Positions 18,210 to 29,816 of a DNA stretch of 33,815 nucleotides are shown here, piece after piece. How positions within the stretch are numbered: position 1 is the stretch's first letter; the number at the start of each line of letters is the position of its first letter. The DNA comes from Sphingomonadales bacterium (GTDB taxonomy: Bacteria > Pseudomonadota > Alphaproteobacteria > Sphingomonadales > Sphingomonadaceae): contig JAGWUH010000038.1 in NCBI GenBank assembly GCA_028868535.1, forward strand, positions 1-33,815, in the 5' to 3' direction. The notes below the pieces were generated by a model. That model did not search any database and was not told where the DNA came from. It saw only the letters and a list, made by a program, of their open reading frames with translations. The position numbers and the translations under genes were made by a program.

Positions 18210-18308
18210 GGCCCGCCGATACGGACGCGCTCCCGCAAAGTCCAGCAGCGGCGCACTTTCGCGGGTGCAAAAATCCCGCTAACGGGCATTGTCGAACAGG
18301 AGAACCAC

Positions 18309-19541
18309 GTGTCGCCAAGCGCCGCCCCCCACCGCGCCTCGCTGGGGTTCATCTTCGCCATCGTGCTGATCGACATGCTGGGCTTCGGCATCGTCATCCC
18401 CGTCATGCCGAAGCTCATCATGGGCCTGGCGCACGTGCCGATCGATACCGCCGCGATCTATGCCGGGTGGCTGGGCGCCGGCTACGCGGCGATGCAGTTC
18501 GTGTTCGCGCCGGTGATCGGCAACCTTTCGGACCGCTTCGGCCGCCGCCCGGTGATGCTGGCGAGCGTGCTGGCGATGGCCATCGACTATTCGATCCAGG
18601 GGGTGGCGCCGGTGTTCTGGTGGCTGGTGATCGGCCGCATCATCGCCGGGGTGACCGGGGCGAGCTATTCGGCCGCCTATGCCGCGATCGCCGACATCAC
18701 CCCTCCGGAAAAGCGCGCCGCCAGCTTCGGGCTGATGGGCATGGCGTTCGGGCTGGGCTTCATCATCGGCCCCGCCGCCGGCGGGCTGCTGGCGACGCTG
18801 GGCGAACGCATGCCGTTCCACGCCGCCGCCGCCCTGGCCTTCGCCAACTTCCTGTTCGGCCTGTTCTTCCTGCGCGAAAGCCTCGCGCCGGAGAATCGCC
18901 GCCCGTTCGACCTGCGCCAGGCCAATGCCTTCGGCACGCTGAAGGCGCTGCGCGGGCAGAGCGGCGCGGTGACGTGGTTCGTCGGGGCGCTGGGGCTCTG
19001 GCAGCTGGCCCATGTCGTCTATCCGGCGATCTGGTCGTACTTCGCGATGGAGGCCTATGGCTTCGACCAGAAGCAGGTCGGGCTGGGGCTGGCGATGGTC
19101 GGCCTGTCGAGCGCGCTCGTGCAGGGCTTCGGCCTGCGCAAAGTGGCGCCGCTGATCGGAGAGACGCGCGCGGTCATGCTCGGGGTCGGCGCGGTGTGCC
19201 TGTCGGCGCTGCTCTACCACCTCGCGCGCTCGACGCCGATGGTCTACCTGGCGATCTGCGTCGGCAGCCTGCAGGGCTTCATCCAGCCGTCGATCGCGGC
19301 GATGAACAGCCGCGCCGTCGACGCCCGGAGCCAGGGCGAACTGCAGGGCGCCACGCAGGCGATCGGCGGCATCGCCTCGATCGTCGGGCCGCCGCTCTAC
19401 TCGGGCATCTTCGCGCGGTTCAGCGGGCCGCTGGCGGTGCTCCGTGCGCCGGCCATGCCGCTGCTGGTATCCGCCGGGATCGCGCTGGGGGCACTGGGAC
19501 TGTTCCTCGCCGGGGTCCGCCGGAGCGCGAAAAGCGGCTGA
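18309..19541 (+). CDS. MFS transporter of the TetA/drug:H+ antiporter type
   Basis: The 410-residue membrane protein has 12 predicted hydrophobic segments. Motif A in the loop after segment 2 reads GNLSDRFGRRPVM, the form seen in TetA-type proton antiporters. The first segment, IFAIVLIDMLGFGIVIPVMP, also resembles TetA. It likely exports a small molecule, but resistance to tetracycline cannot be claimed from sequence. I chose the GTG at 18309 because AGGAG precedes it by eight bases. The in-frame ATG at 18204 overlaps the guaA start region and adds a hydrophilic non-family leader. No regulator lies beside it. Confidence 0.9.
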   Translation: MSPSAAPHRASLGFIFAIVLIDMLGFGIVIPVMPKLIMGLAHVPIDTAAIYAGWLGAGYAAMQFVFAPVIGNLSDRFGRRPVMLASVLAMAIDYSIQGVAPVFWWLVIGRIIAGVTGASYSAAYAAIADITPPEKRAASFGLMGMAFGLGFIIGPAAGGLLATLGERMPFHAAAALAFANFLFGLFFLRESLAPENRRPFDLRQANAFGTLKALRGQSGAVTWFVGALGLWQLAHVVYPAIWSYFAMEAYGFDQKQVGLGLAMVGLSSALVQGFGLRKVAPLIGETRAVMLGVGAVCLSALLYHLARSTPMVYLAICVGSLQGFIQPSIAAMNSRAVDARSQGELQGATQAIGGIASIVGPPLYSGIFARFSGPLAVLRAPAMPLLVSAGIALGALGLFLAGVRRSAKSG

Positions 19542-19572
19542 TTTCAGGCCCGACCGGTCCGTCCATACGCCA

Positions 19573-19591
19573 AGTTGCGTATTGCGCAACT
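19573..19591 (+). repeat. Short inverted repeat after the MFS gene
   Basis: AGTTGCG at 19573-19579 and CGCAACT at 19585-19591 are perfect seven-base arms around TATTG. They begin 31 bases after the MFS stop. There is no T-run behind them, so an operator is as likely as a weak terminator. Confidence 0.5.
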
Positions 19592-19603
19592 AGGCGTGCC
19601 TTC

Positions 19604-19649
19604 TTCGCACGTGCAAAATCTACCGAAACACTTATGTTGCACCTGCGAA
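19604..19649 (+). promoter_or_regulatory. Long inverted repeat in the leader of the 27-residue peptide gene
   Basis: The 13-base arms TTCGCACGTGCAA (19604-19616) and TTGCACCTGCGAA (19637-19649) are inverted copies with one mismatch, separated by 20 bases. The spacer is unusually AT-rich for this genome and includes CTTATG, a possible -10 element. Two operator half-sites flanking a promoter, or a large leader hairpin, would both explain it. Confidence 0.5.
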
Positions 19650-19718
19650 ATGAAGAGAGGCTGCCGTTGTCTTCCGGGACCGACGGATGGCCGCTTTTCT
19701 GTTGAAGGAGCAAGGCAC

Positions 19719-19802
19719 ATGGAACGCATCACCCAGCACCTGATGGCGCTGGCCGCGGCGCTTGGCGTCAGCGGGCTGATCTTCGCCATCACGCTCGCCT
19801 GA
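19719..19802 (+). CDS. Small single-pass membrane peptide, 27 residues
   Basis: The open frame encodes a 27-residue peptide starting MERITQHL and ending IFAITLA. Residues 8-27 form one hydrophobic helix with small residues (Ala, Gly, Ser), enough to span the membrane, after a short polar N-terminus with one Arg and one His. GAAGGAG lies eight bases before the ATG, one of the best ribosome sites in the window. The gene has a structured leader and a strong terminator about 75 bp after its stop. I do not recognise a family. It could be a regulatory or toxin-like membrane peptide, or the coding part of a dual-function small RNA. That it is translated is inferred from the ribosome site. Confidence 0.6.
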   Translation: MERITQHLMALAAALGVSGLIFAITLA

Positions 19803-19877
19803 TCGGATCTGACCGAGATGGCGGCCCACGGCTGACCGGCCCCGCGCACAGACCCCGACCCTCTCCCAGGGGCTGCG

Positions 19878-19902
19878 CGGGCCGGTCAGTACGACCGGCC
19901 CG
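19878..19902 (+). terminator. Rho-independent terminator
   Basis: A perfect 10-bp GC stem (19878-19887 with 19893-19902) encloses AGTAC and is followed by ATCTGTTTT to 19911. It is oriented to end transcription of the small-peptide unit. The upstream copy CTGACCGGCCC at 19832-19842 can pair with the left arm instead. Confidence 0.85.
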
Positions 19903-19938
19903 ATCTGTTTTCAGGCCCCGATCTCTCCCGTCCCGCCG

Positions 19939-23990
<4,052 letters not shown>

Positions 23991-24005
23991 CGCCCCGCTG
24001 CCGGA

Positions 24006-25082
24006 TCACTCCGCCAGCGGTTCGTAGGCGGGGTCGATGTCGGCGGCACGGCCCAGTTCGGCGGCGGCGCGCCGCTGCTCGCCCCGGGCACGCAACAGGC
24101 GGCCCAGCGCGTGGTGCACCCGTGCCGAGCCCGGGGCCAGCCGCGCGGCGCGTTCGATGTCCGCCAGCGCGCCCCGCTCGTCGCCGGCGGCGGCCCGGGC
24201 GAGGCCCCGGTTCAGCCAGGCCGTGGCGGAGCGCGGCGCCAGGGCGATGGCCCGGTCGAACGCCGCGATGGCGCCCGCCGCATCGCCCTGCCAACCGCGA
24301 TCGAGGCCCTGGGCGATCAAGGCATCGGCCTCACCGGCGGGGCCGGGCGCCCCGGGCCGCAGCCGCGGCCGACAGCGATCGAGGCTGCGGCGCGGATCGT
24401 CGATGGTGCAGGCATTCCAGTCCCCGGCCTTCCCATACACATCCCCGCCATCGTCCCGGCGCCGCGCGGTGACCACGACATCCTCCGCCTCTTCATTCCT
24501 GCCGGCTGCTTGCGCGGCGGGCGCGGCGCGCGCGGCCATGCGCTTGTCGTCCAGGCCGGGAGCCGCCGGGGGCAGCAGCGGCGCATAAGCCGGCGGAGGA
24601 GGTGGCGGTGGCGGCGGAGGAGCTGATGCTGGTGGTGGAGCCGGGGCGGCCGGCGACGCGACGTCCGCCCCGGTCCCGGCGGCGGCCGGGTGCGGCACGC
24701 GCGCTACCGGCGCCACGGCGGTCGCGGGCGGGGCCGAGGTCGCCTGCCTTGCCGCCGTTGGCAGTGGCGCCGACGGGGGCGCCGGCGGGAGTTCCGCGAC
24801 GGTCGGCCCGGCGGCAGGCGACGCGCCCGGATCGCCGCGCTGCAGCGCCAGCCACGCCACCGGCAGGCCCACCACCACCAGCAGCGCCGCGGCAAGCGCC
24901 GCCCATTGCGGGCGGAGTTGCGGAGAGGCCCTGACCGGGCGCGACGGCGCCGGTGCGCCGCCGTCGAAGCGCCGCAGCGCCTCGTCGATCGCCGCCTCCC
25001 GGCGCGACGGCGCCGGCATCGGCGGCGGCGGCAGATCGAGCCGCGGCTCGCCGGCCGGGCCGGTCGGCTCGTCACCGGCCAT
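24006..25082 (-). CDS. Membrane-anchored proline-rich TPR protein
   Basis: This 358-residue protein is not a named family. A cytosolic N-terminal tail of about 55 residues contains REAAIDEALRRFDGG. A single transmembrane segment lies at about 61-81. A long Pro/Ala-rich linker with a run of ten prolines near 155-164 follows. At 201-208 is DVVVTARR, resembling a TonB box. At about 245-350 are two to three tetratricopeptide repeats (AIAAFDRAIALAPRSATAWL, ALADIERAARLAPGSARVHH). Basic residues before the membrane segment place the C-terminal part in the periplasm. It is the last gene of the ECF sigma-VWA group, 78 bp after the VWA stop. It could be a periplasmic adaptor or an anti-sigma-like partner; neither is shown. 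Confidence 0.72.
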   Translation of the reverse strand: MAGDEPTGPAGEPRLDLPPPPMPAPSRREAAIDEALRRFDGGAPAPSRPVRASPQLRPQWAALAAALLVVVGLPVAWLALQRGDPGASPAAGPTVAELPPAPPSAPLPTAARQATSAPPATAVAPVARVPHPAAAGTGADVASPAAPAPPPASAPPPPPPPPPPAYAPLLPPAAPGLDDKRMAARAAPAAQAAGRNEEAEDVVVTARRRDDGGDVYGKAGDWNACTIDDPRRSLDRCRPRLRPGAPGPAGEADALIAQGLDRGWQGDAAGAIAAFDRAIALAPRSATAWLNRGLARAAAGDERGALADIERAARLAPGSARVHHALGRLLRARGEQRRAAAELGRAADIDPAYEPLAE

Positions 25083-25120
25083 GGCGCGCCTTCCCGGCGA
25101 ACGTCGCCCACGCCGCGGCA

Positions 25121-25156
25121 GCGGGGACCGGCGCCGGGCGCCCTGCCGGTCCCCGC
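25121..25156 (-). repeat. Intercistronic hairpin between the VWA and TPR genes
   Basis: A perfect 12-bp stem (25121-25132 with 25145-25156) encloses a 12-base loop. It begins four bases after the VWA stop. No T-run follows on the minus strand, so it may act as an mRNA-stabilising or partial termination element rather than a full terminator. Confidence 0.6.
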
Positions 25157-25160
25157 CCGC

Positions 25161-26864
25161 TCATCGGCCCAGTTGCGCCAGTGCCGGTGCGGACTTCGCG
25201 GCGCGCACCAGCGACGCGAACTCCGCGCGATAGCCGAACGGATCCTCGCCCCGCGCGCCGTCGGCGATGCGCAACACCGCGTCGTAATCGACCCGGCCGC
25301 TGTAGCGCCCGCCGCGCAGCAGCTCGGCGAACGCCGCTACGGCGGTGGCAAAGCGCGCATCGCGCGGCGCCTCGTCGAATGCCGCAACCTCGACGCGGCG
25401 GTCGATGGGAGTGGCAATCAGCCGGCTGGTGTCCGAATTCGGCAGCTTGTAGCGGATCTTGACGAAACCGTACTCGCGGTCCGCCGCCGTCGACGTCTCC
25501 GCTACCGCCCCATCGCGCCGGTAGCGCAGCGGCGCCGTCGCGCGCGGCCCGCCGACCGGGACAATCTCGTACAGCGCGGTCACCGTCTGCCCCGCGCCGA
25601 CGTCCCCGGCGTCCACCTTGTCGTTGTCGAAGTCGTCGCGGTTGAGCATGCGCGTCTCGTAGCCGATCAGGCGATACTCCGCGACTGTCGCGGGATTGAA
25701 TTCGACCTGGACCTTCACGTCCTTGGCGATCGGGAACAGCGTGCCGGTGGCCTCGTCCACCAACACCTTGCGCGCCTCGCCGAGCGTGTCGATATAGGCC
25801 GCGGCGCCGTTGCCGTTCTGCGCCAGCGCCTGCATCAGCGCATCGTTGTAGTTGCCCATGCCGAAGCCCAGCACCGACAGGAACACGCCTTTGGCGCGTT
25901 CGCGCTCGATCACGCCCTTCAGCTCGTCGATCCCGGTGACGCCGACGTTGAAATCCCCGTCGGTCGCCAGCATCACCCGGTTGACGCCCTGCGGGTCGAA
26001 GCTGCGCTCGGCCAGCGCATAAGCCTGGCGGATGCCCTCCGCGCCGGCGGTGCTGCCGCCTGCCTCGAGCTGGTCGAGCACCGCGCGGATGCGCTCGCGG
26101 TCGCTGGCCGGCGTCGGCTCGAGCGCGACCCCCGCGTTGCCGGCATACGTGACGATGGCGACGCGATCGCGCCCGTCGAGCCGGTCGAGCAGCAGCGACA
26201 GCGCCTGCCTGACCAGCGGCAGCTTGTTCGGCTCGTGCATCGATCCGGACGTGTCGATCAGGAAGACGAGGTTGGCACGCGGCCGCGCCTCCGCCTTGAG
26301 GTCATAGCCCCGGATGCCGATGCGGACGAGCTTGCGGCCCGGCGTGAACGGGCTGGGAAACACCGCCAGCGCGCTGCTGAACGGCGCCTCGCGCGATGGC
26401 GGCCGGGCATAGTCGTACGGGAAATAGTTGATCATCTCCTCGGTCCGCACCGCCGCCGGCTGCGGCAGCACGTGGCGCGCCAGCGAGGCGCGGACGAAAG
26501 CGTATGACGCGGTGTCGACATCGAGCGAGAACGTCGAGACCGGCTCCTCGCGCACCACCTTGAACGGGTTCGGCGCGACGGCGGTGAAGCGATCGCGGCC
26601 TTCGTCATGGGGATAGGGCAGCCGTGGCGGAGCTTCCGCGTGCACCCGGTTCCCGGCCATGGCCGGGGCGGCCGCCACCATCGGCGGGGGCGGGGGCGGC
26701 GGCAGCATCATCCGCTCGTCGCGCTCGGCGCGGCGCGCGGTCACCACCACCTCGGCGACGGCGGCGTGGGGGTCGGGTTGGTTGGCGCAGGAGGCCAGCA
26801 GCGGCGCCAGCGCGGCGGCCAGCATCACCGGGCAGGCACGGTTCGGGAGGGTTGATCGGGGCAT
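25161..26864 (-). CDS. YfbK-like VWA-domain lipoprotein
   Basis: The 567-residue lipoprotein has a signal peptide ending in the lipobox LASC, with Cys26 as the lipidated residue. EVVVTARR at 38-45 resembles a TonB box and is followed by a polyproline stretch. The YfbK-type N-terminal domain contains TFSLDVDTASYAFVRASL. The VWA domain has a full MIDAS: DTSGSM, the threonine in GGSTAGAEG and TDGDFNVG. The C-terminal DUF3520-like domain includes ALYEIVPVG and EYGFVKIRYKLP. VWA proteins bind ligands through a metal ion; the YfbK group lacks a settled function. AAGGAG precedes the ATG at 26864. It follows the ECF sigma gene by 110 bp and precedes the TPR gene. Confidence 0.9.
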   Translation of the reverse strand: MPRSTLPNRACPVMLAAALAPLLASCANQPDPHAAVAEVVVTARRAERDERMMLPPPPPPPMVAAAPAMAGNRVHAEAPPRLPYPHDEGRDRFTAVAPNPFKVVREEPVSTFSLDVDTASYAFVRASLARHVLPQPAAVRTEEMINYFPYDYARPPSREAPFSSALAVFPSPFTPGRKLVRIGIRGYDLKAEARPRANLVFLIDTSGSMHEPNKLPLVRQALSLLLDRLDGRDRVAIVTYAGNAGVALEPTPASDRERIRAVLDQLEAGGSTAGAEGIRQAYALAERSFDPQGVNRVMLATDGDFNVGVTGIDELKGVIERERAKGVFLSVLGFGMGNYNDALMQALAQNGNGAAAYIDTLGEARKVLVDEATGTLFPIAKDVKVQVEFNPATVAEYRLIGYETRMLNRDDFDNDKVDAGDVGAGQTVTALYEIVPVGGPRATAPLRYRRDGAVAETSTAADREYGFVKIRYKLPNSDTSRLIATPIDRRVEVAAFDEAPRDARFATAVAAFAELLRGGRYSGRVDYDAVLRIADGARGEDPFGYRAEFASLVRAAKSAPALAQLGR

Positions 26865-26910
26865 GTCGGTCTCCTTCGGGACAGCGGTGCCGGATGGCCC
26901 GCATGACCCT

Positions 26911-26934
26911 GAGACGCGCCCCGCCGGGAAATCC
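26911..26934 (-). promoter_or_regulatory. Candidate ECF-type promoter upstream of the VWA gene
   Basis: On the minus strand GGATTT (26934-26929) and CGTCTC (26916-26911) are 12 bases apart. The second box resembles ECF -10 elements of the CGTC type. The shared block TTCCCGGCGG (26930-26921) also occurs upstream of the sigma gene. The spacing is short for ECF promoters, so this is tentative. Confidence 0.3.
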
Positions 26935-26974
26935 TTGGAAGATTTTCGCACGGGTGATCGCCGGGGCGGCCGCA

Positions 26975-27514
26975 TCACCCGCGCGCCCCGAGCAGGCGGC
27001 GGATCTCGTGCATCCGCCAGGAAACCGTCGCCTCGCTGACGCCGAGGATCTCGGCGGCTTCGGCATGGGTGAGCTGCTGCCCGGCCACCAGCGCCGCGGT
27101 CTCGCGCAGCGCCGGCTTCAGCCGCGCCAGCGCGCTGCGCAGCCAGGTCGCATCGTGCAGGTCGCGGCCATCGGGCGGCCGCGACAGGCCGGCGAGCACC
27201 GCCAGCCGGTCGACCATCCCGCCCAGGCGCCGGCGCCTGCGCAGGTGGTCGCGGCTAGCATTGGTGACGATGCCGCACAGCCAGGTGGTGAAGCGCGCCT
27301 CGCCCCGAAAGCTGCCGAGCCGGGTGACGAGCGCGCAGCACACCTCCTGGGCGATATCGTCGGCATCGGCGCGCGAGCCGGCAAGATGCCACGCCAGCCC
27401 GTGGATGCGATCGTAGTGGCGACGCAGCAGCGCCGCGAAGGCATCGCGATCACCCGCCTGCGCGGCGGCCACCAGCGCGGCATCGGGCAGATCGTCGAAC
27501 GCGCCCCTGACCAA
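26975..27514 (-). CDS. ECF-family RNA polymerase sigma factor
   Basis: The 179-residue protein has only sigma regions 2 and 4, as in extracytoplasmic function sigma factors. Region 2 has [14 protein letters not shown] and [28 protein letters not shown], the -10 recognition and melting part. Region 4 has [30 protein letters not shown], the helix-turn-helix for the -35 box. The start appears to be TTG at 27514, with AGGAGG ten bases upstream; no ATG or GTG fits better. It probably drives its own operon with the VWA and TPR genes. No classical anti-sigma gene lies alongside. Confidence 0.9.
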   Translation of the reverse strand: MVRGAFDDLPDAALVAAAQAGDRDAFAALLRRHYDRIHGLAWHLAGSRADADDIAQEVCCALVTRLGSFRGEARFTTWLCGIVTNASRDHLRRRRRLGGMVDRLAVLAGLSRPPDGRDLHDATWLRSALARLKPALRETAALVAGQQLTHAEAAEILGVSEATVSWRMHEIRRLLGARG

Positions 27515-27651
27515 CCGCCGATGCCCTCCTGTTGCCGCCTTGCCGTGTAGCAGATCGCGCCGCGAAAGACAGGCATGCCGCCGGGAACGCGCCCGCGCCG
27601 CTGCCGTTCAGCGGTCATGCCCCGCCCGCCTTTCCCCCGCCGGATGCGCCG

Positions 27652-28416
27652 GTGACCCCGCGCTGGCCCGCCGTGCTGTGGCTGGTGCGCCACGGCCAGA
27701 GCGCCGGCAACGTCGCGCGCGACGCCGCCACCGCCAGTGGCGCGGAACGCATTGCCCTGACCGCGCGCGACGTCGACGTGCCGCTCTCCGAACTCGGCCA
27801 GGCCCAGGCCCGCGCGCTCGGCCGCTGGTTCGGCACCGCGCACGAGGACGGCCGCCCGGACGTGATGCTGTCCTCGCCCTATGCCCGGGCGGTGGAGACC
27901 GCGCGGCTGTTCCGCGAAGCCGGCGGCTGCGCTCCCGACGAGCGCATCTGCCTCGATGAGCGGCTGCGCGAGAAGGAGTTCGGCATTCTCGACGGGCTGA
28001 CCACGCAGGGCATCCGGACGATCGAGCCGCAGCAGGCGGCGCTGCGCGCGTTGCTCGGCAAGTTCTACCACCGCCCGCCCGGCGGCGAATCCTGGGTCGA
28101 CGTGATCTTCCGCCTCCGCGCATTGATGGATACGGTTTCGCTGCATTATGGCGGCCGCAGGGTGATGATCGTCTCGCACCAGGTGGTGGTGCTGTGCCTG
28201 CGCTACATCATCGAGCACCTCGACGAAGCCGAGATCCTCGCGATCGACCGCGCCGGCGACGTCGCCAACTGCGCGGTGACCGAATACCGCTTCGACCCCG
28301 CCGCCGGCCACGACGGCGCGCTGGCGCTAGCGCGCTACAACGTCACCGCGCCGCTCCGTCATGCCGATACGCCGGTGACCGCCGCGCCCGACGCCATGGT
28401 CGCCGCCCGTGGCTGA
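27652..28416 (+). CDS. Histidine phosphatase family protein (phosphoglycerate mutase-like)
   Basis: The 254-residue protein has the histidine-phosphatase active site LWLVRHGQSAGN, with RHG carrying the phosphorylated histidine. SSPYARAVETARLF and the acid-base region LREKEFGILDG follow. The second histidine is in VMIVSHQVVVLCLRYIIEHL. Such enzymes remove phosphate from small molecules or proteins; the substrate is not evident. I chose the GTG at 27652, since the reading frame above it is Pro/Ala-rich and unlike the family; its ribosome site is weak, so the start is uncertain. The last eight bases overlap the nnrD start, suggesting coupled translation. Confidence 0.85.
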   Translation: MTPRWPAVLWLVRHGQSAGNVARDAATASGAERIALTARDVDVPLSELGQAQARALGRWFGTAHEDGRPDVMLSSPYARAVETARLFREAGGCAPDERICLDERLREKEFGILDGLTTQGIRTIEPQQAALRALLGKFYHRPPGGESWVDVIFRLRALMDTVSLHYGGRRVMIVSHQVVVLCLRYIIEHLDEAEILAIDRAGDVANCAVTEYRFDPAAGHDGALALARYNVTAPLRHADTPVTAAPDAMVAARG

Positions 28417-29290
28417 GCTGCCCCGGCTCGATCGCGAATGGCTCGCCGATCACCCGCTCCCGGCGCCCGAGGCCGATGCCGACAAGAACAGCCGCGGGCG
28501 CGTGCTCGCGGTCGGCGGTTGCGCGCTGGTGCCCGGCGGCCTGCTGCTGACCGGCGAGGCAGCCTTGCGCGCCGGCGCCGGCAAGCTGCAACTGGCGACG
28601 ATCGCGGCCGCCGCGCCGGGGTTGGGGCTGGCGATGCCCGAGGCGGCGGTGATCCCGCTGGCCGCCGGCAACGACGGCGAGATCGCCGACCCGGGAACGC
28701 GGCTGGCGGAGGCGCTGGAGCGTTGCGACGCCGCCGTGGCCGGAGCGGCGATGAGCTGCGGCGACGCCGGCGGTCGCCTGGTCGACGCGATCGTCGCCGA
28801 CGCCCGGTGGACCGGCACCGCCGTGCTCGACGCGGCGGCGCTGATGGCGCTGCACCACCGCGCGAAGGCGGTGCGGGCGCGCGGCGGCGCCACGGTGCTG
28901 ACCCCGCACATCGGCGAGATGGCCGCGCTGCTCGACCAGGACGCCGCCGCGATCGAGGCGGACCGGCAGGACGCGGTGCGCCGCGCCGCCGGCCACTTCG
29001 GCGCCGTGGTGACGCTGAAGGGCCGCAACACCCTGATCGCGGCGCCCGATGGCGCGGTCCTGGTCTATACCGGCGGCGGCGTCGGGCTGGCCACCGGCGG
29101 CTCGGGCGACGTGCTCGCCGGGATCGTTGCCGGCCTTGCCGCCCGCGGCGCGGACCCGCTGGTCGCGACCGCCTGGGCGGTGTGGCTGCACGGCGAGGCC
29201 GGGCGGCGCTGCGGCGAGCGCATCGGCCCGATCGGCTTCCTCGCGCGGGAACTGCTGGCGCTGGTGCCCGGGTTGATGGCCGCCCCCTGA
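28409..29290 (+). CDS. nnrD: ADP-dependent (S)-NAD(P)H-hydrate dehydratase
   Basis: The 293-residue protein is a stand-alone C-terminal YjeF domain, a ribokinase-like fold. It dehydrates the damaged coenzyme NAD(P)HX back to NAD(P)H using ADP. The signatures are GRVLAVGGCALVPGGLLLTGEAALRAGAGK near the N-terminus (the G-x-A-x-R-x-G-A-G-K block), then VLTPHIGEMAALL, TLKGRNTLIAAPDG and LATGGSGDVLAGIVAGL with the catalytic aspartate. The NnrE epimerase domain, often fused to it, is absent here. The start is GTG at 28409, overlapping the phosphatase stop. Confidence 0.92.
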   Translation: MAELPRLDREWLADHPLPAPEADADKNSRGRVLAVGGCALVPGGLLLTGEAALRAGAGKLQLATIAAAAPGLGLAMPEAAVIPLAAGNDGEIADPGTRLAEALERCDAAVAGAAMSCGDAGGRLVDAIVADARWTGTAVLDAAALMALHHRAKAVRARGGATVLTPHIGEMAALLDQDAAAIEADRQDAVRRAAGHFGAVVTLKGRNTLIAAPDGAVLVYTGGGVGLATGGSGDVLAGIVAGLAARGADPLVATAWAVWLHGEAGRRCGERIGPIGFLARELLALVPGLMAAP

Positions 29291-29363
29291 TGGCCGCCAC
29301 CTGATGTGGGCGGTGCCGGTCGCCCGCCGGGAACCGGGCCGCGCCCCGATCGTTAGCGTGTGA

Positions 29364-29816
29364 ATGATCCTGCAACGATCGGACCTCGAATCGCGCTATG
29401 CGCGGACCCTGCTGCCGCTGGCGCGGCTGTGGCGGCAGGCGGCCGATCGCGCGCTCGACCGGATCGGCCTCTCCGCGGGCGCCGGCTGGGCGCTGGTGCA
29501 GATCGGACGCATGGGCGACGATGTCCGCCAGACCGATCTCGCGCGGGAGCTCGACGTCAGCGCCGCTGCGCTGGTGCGGCTGCTCGACGGCATGGTGGCG
29601 GCGGGCCAGGTCGAGCGGCGACGCGACGCGGTGGACAGCCGCGTCAGCCGCGTCAGCCTGACCGTCCCCGGCCGCGCCCTGGCCACGCAGGCGGAACAGG
29701 TGCTGCACGCGCTGCGGCACGATATCCTGTCCGGCGAGAGCGATGCCGATCTCGCCGTCGCGCTCGGCGTGGCGGAGCGCCTGCGCGCGCGCATCGCGGG
29801 GCGGCGCGGACCGTGA
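29364..29816 (+). CDS. MarR-family transcriptional regulator
   Basis: The 150-residue protein is a winged-helix MarR regulator, a family that acts as dimers and often represses efflux genes until a ligand binds. The DNA-binding part is DVRQTDLARELDVSAAALVRLLDGMVAAGQVERRRDAVDSRVSRVSLT, with the D-x-R wing. It is the first gene of the efflux operon. Its stop overlaps the FUSC start as GTGA, so the regulator and pump are translated together. No strong ribosome site was seen at the ATG. The likely target is its own promoter. Confidence 0.92.
   Translation: MILQRSDLESRYARTLLPLARLWRQAADRALDRIGLSAGAGWALVQIGRMGDDVRQTDLARELDVSAAALVRLLDGMVAAGQVERRRDAVDSRVSRVSLTVPGRALATQAEQVLHALRHDILSGESDADLAVALGVAERLRARIAGRRGP

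Noticed and set aside
24602..24640. Short GGC/GGT-like repeat giving a run of prolines in the TPR protein
   Set aside because: It is explained by the coded polyproline linker and is not a CRISPR or mobile repeat.
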